A stretch of DNA of 13,039 bases from an uncultured Spirochaetales bacterium (GTDB lineage: Bacteria > UBP6 > UBA1177): positions 1 to 13,039 of the forward strand of contig CACZFE010000025.1 in the NCBI GenBank assembly GCA_902780365.1. The letters run 5' to 3'. Position 1 is the first letter of the stretch, and the number at the start of each line of letters is the position of its first letter. Position numbers and translations under genes: made by a program. Under the pieces are notes generated by a model, which had not been told where the DNA came from, searched no databases, and worked only from the letters and a program-made list of their open reading frames with translations. This document shows positions 12,402 through 13,039 of the stretch, one piece after another.

Positions 12402-13039
12402 ATGGCTGAAAAAAAGAAAATAAATCCGAGAAAGGCGGGAATAATCCTTCATCCAACTTCACTTCCCGGCAGCTACGGCATCGGCTGTTTCGGCAAGCCG
12501 GCATATGATTTTGTCGATTTTCTTGCCGATTCCGGCATAAGGATATGGCAGATCCTGCCGCTCACTCCTACAGGTGCCGATGGCTGTCCCTACAACTCTT
12601 TCAGCGCGTTTGCGGGAAACGAAATACTGATTGATATCGACGAGCTTTTTGAGAAAAATTTTGCCAAAAAACCGATCGAAATGCCGGATTTTGACAACTT
12701 TCGGGTCGATTATCCGAAAGTTATTGACTTTAAATCGAAATCTCTGGATGAAGCGGCTGAAAATTTTTACAAAGTCCGTGAAAATTATCCGGAATTTTCA
12801 GTTTTTGTCGAAGAAAACTCCTCATGGTTGCGTGATTTCGCACTTTTCAGAGTCCTGACGAGCGAATTTGAAGGAAAATCGTGGAGATTCTGGCCGGCTG
12901 AGTTCAGAAACCGCGATAAAAAGGCATTGGAAAACTTTGCAAAGGTGCATGAAAAGGAGCTTTTCCGCCACTTTTTCGCTCAGTATCTTTTCTTTTCGCA
13001 GTGGAAAAAACTTAAAACCTACGCGAATGAAAAAGATAT
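12402..13039 (+). CDS. malQ: 4-alpha-glucanotransferase (amylomaltase), 3' truncated by window
   Basis: MalQ (EC 2.4.1.25, glycoside hydrolase family 77) moves alpha-1,4-glucan segments between chains in maltodextrin and glycogen metabolism, in the cytoplasm. The 212 residues present are the N-terminal part of the barrel. Signatures are AGIILHPTSLPGSYGIGCFG (12-31), AYDFVDFLADSGIRIWQILP (34-53), and the sugar-binding CPYNSFSAFAGNEILIDIDE (62-81). The catalytic Asp/Glu residues lie beyond the right edge. ATG 12402 is 7 bases after the leuD-like stop codon, and its Shine-Dalgarno AGGTG (12393-12397) overlaps that stop, so the two are co-transcribed and probably translationally coupled. The usual position after the first barrel strand (G..DSPYQ) reads G.DGCPYN here, a mild variation. 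Identification is confident. Confidence 0.93.
   Translation, partial: MAEKKKINPRKAGIILHPTSLPGSYGIGCFGKPAYDFVDFLADSGIRIWQILPLTPTGADGCPYNSFSAFAGNEILIDIDELFEKNFAKKPIEMPDFDNFRVDYPKVIDFKSKSLDEAAENFYKVRENYPEFSVFVEENSSWLRDFALFRVLTSEFEGKSWRFWPAEFRNRDKKALENFAKVHEKELFRHFFAQYLFFSQWKKLKTYANEKD

Overview
The window looks like a bacterial chromosome segment, probably from a metagenome, from an anaerobic or host-associated Gram-negative lineage. Four predicted lipoproteins share a lipobox ending in S-C-G-G, followed by a long Asp/Thr-rich stalk and then a globular domain. From memory this architecture, with a short Cys-rich N-terminal module and paired-Cys C-terminal domains, is common in Myxococcota/Bradymonadota-type (former deltaproteobacterial) genomes. 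That placement is low confidence.

Layout. Positions 1 to about 470 are visibly richer in G+C and differ in style from the rest. They hold the 3' end of a probable AAA-type ATPase gene and the first 43 codons of a secreted protein that stops abruptly. This block appears to be joined artificially, or by recombination, to the remainder at about 460-476. From there a 799-codon minus-strand gene (410-2809) encodes a lipoprotein with eleven copies of a GGDPIM-like hexapeptide; its last 19 codons come from the joined segment. The transfer-messenger RNA gene ssrA follows on the minus strand (2880-3226) with a near-consensus promoter. Divergent from it, hutU (urocanate hydratase, long form) overlaps by one base with a DUF2400/TIGR02757-family gene. 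A small Asp/Thr-stalk lipoprotein (6335-7108) converges on a two-gene minus-strand operon of lipoprotein serpins (protease inhibitors). Upstream of these, on the same strand, is cysS (cysteinyl-tRNA synthetase) with its own promoter and a clear intrinsic terminator. Divergent from cysS is a leuD-like small subunit gene followed 7 bases later by malQ (4-alpha-glucanotransferase), which runs off the right edge.

How it fits together. ssrA and cysS are translation housekeeping genes. hutU (histidine breakdown), leuD-like (leucine-type isomerisation/hydration) and malQ (glucan processing) are metabolic. The lipoproteins form a cell-surface set: two paralogous serpins with intact inhibitory hinges but different reactive loops, one GGDPIM-repeat protein with a ZU5-like region, and one small four-cysteine protein.

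The most notable unexplained features are the GGDPIM arrays, the paired lipoprotein serpins, a 37-base dispersed repeat present at 6225 and 11815, and the left-end junction. No CRISPR array, insertion sequence, tRNA or rRNA gene was seen. There is no gene-free stretch longer than 300 bases once ssrA is counted.
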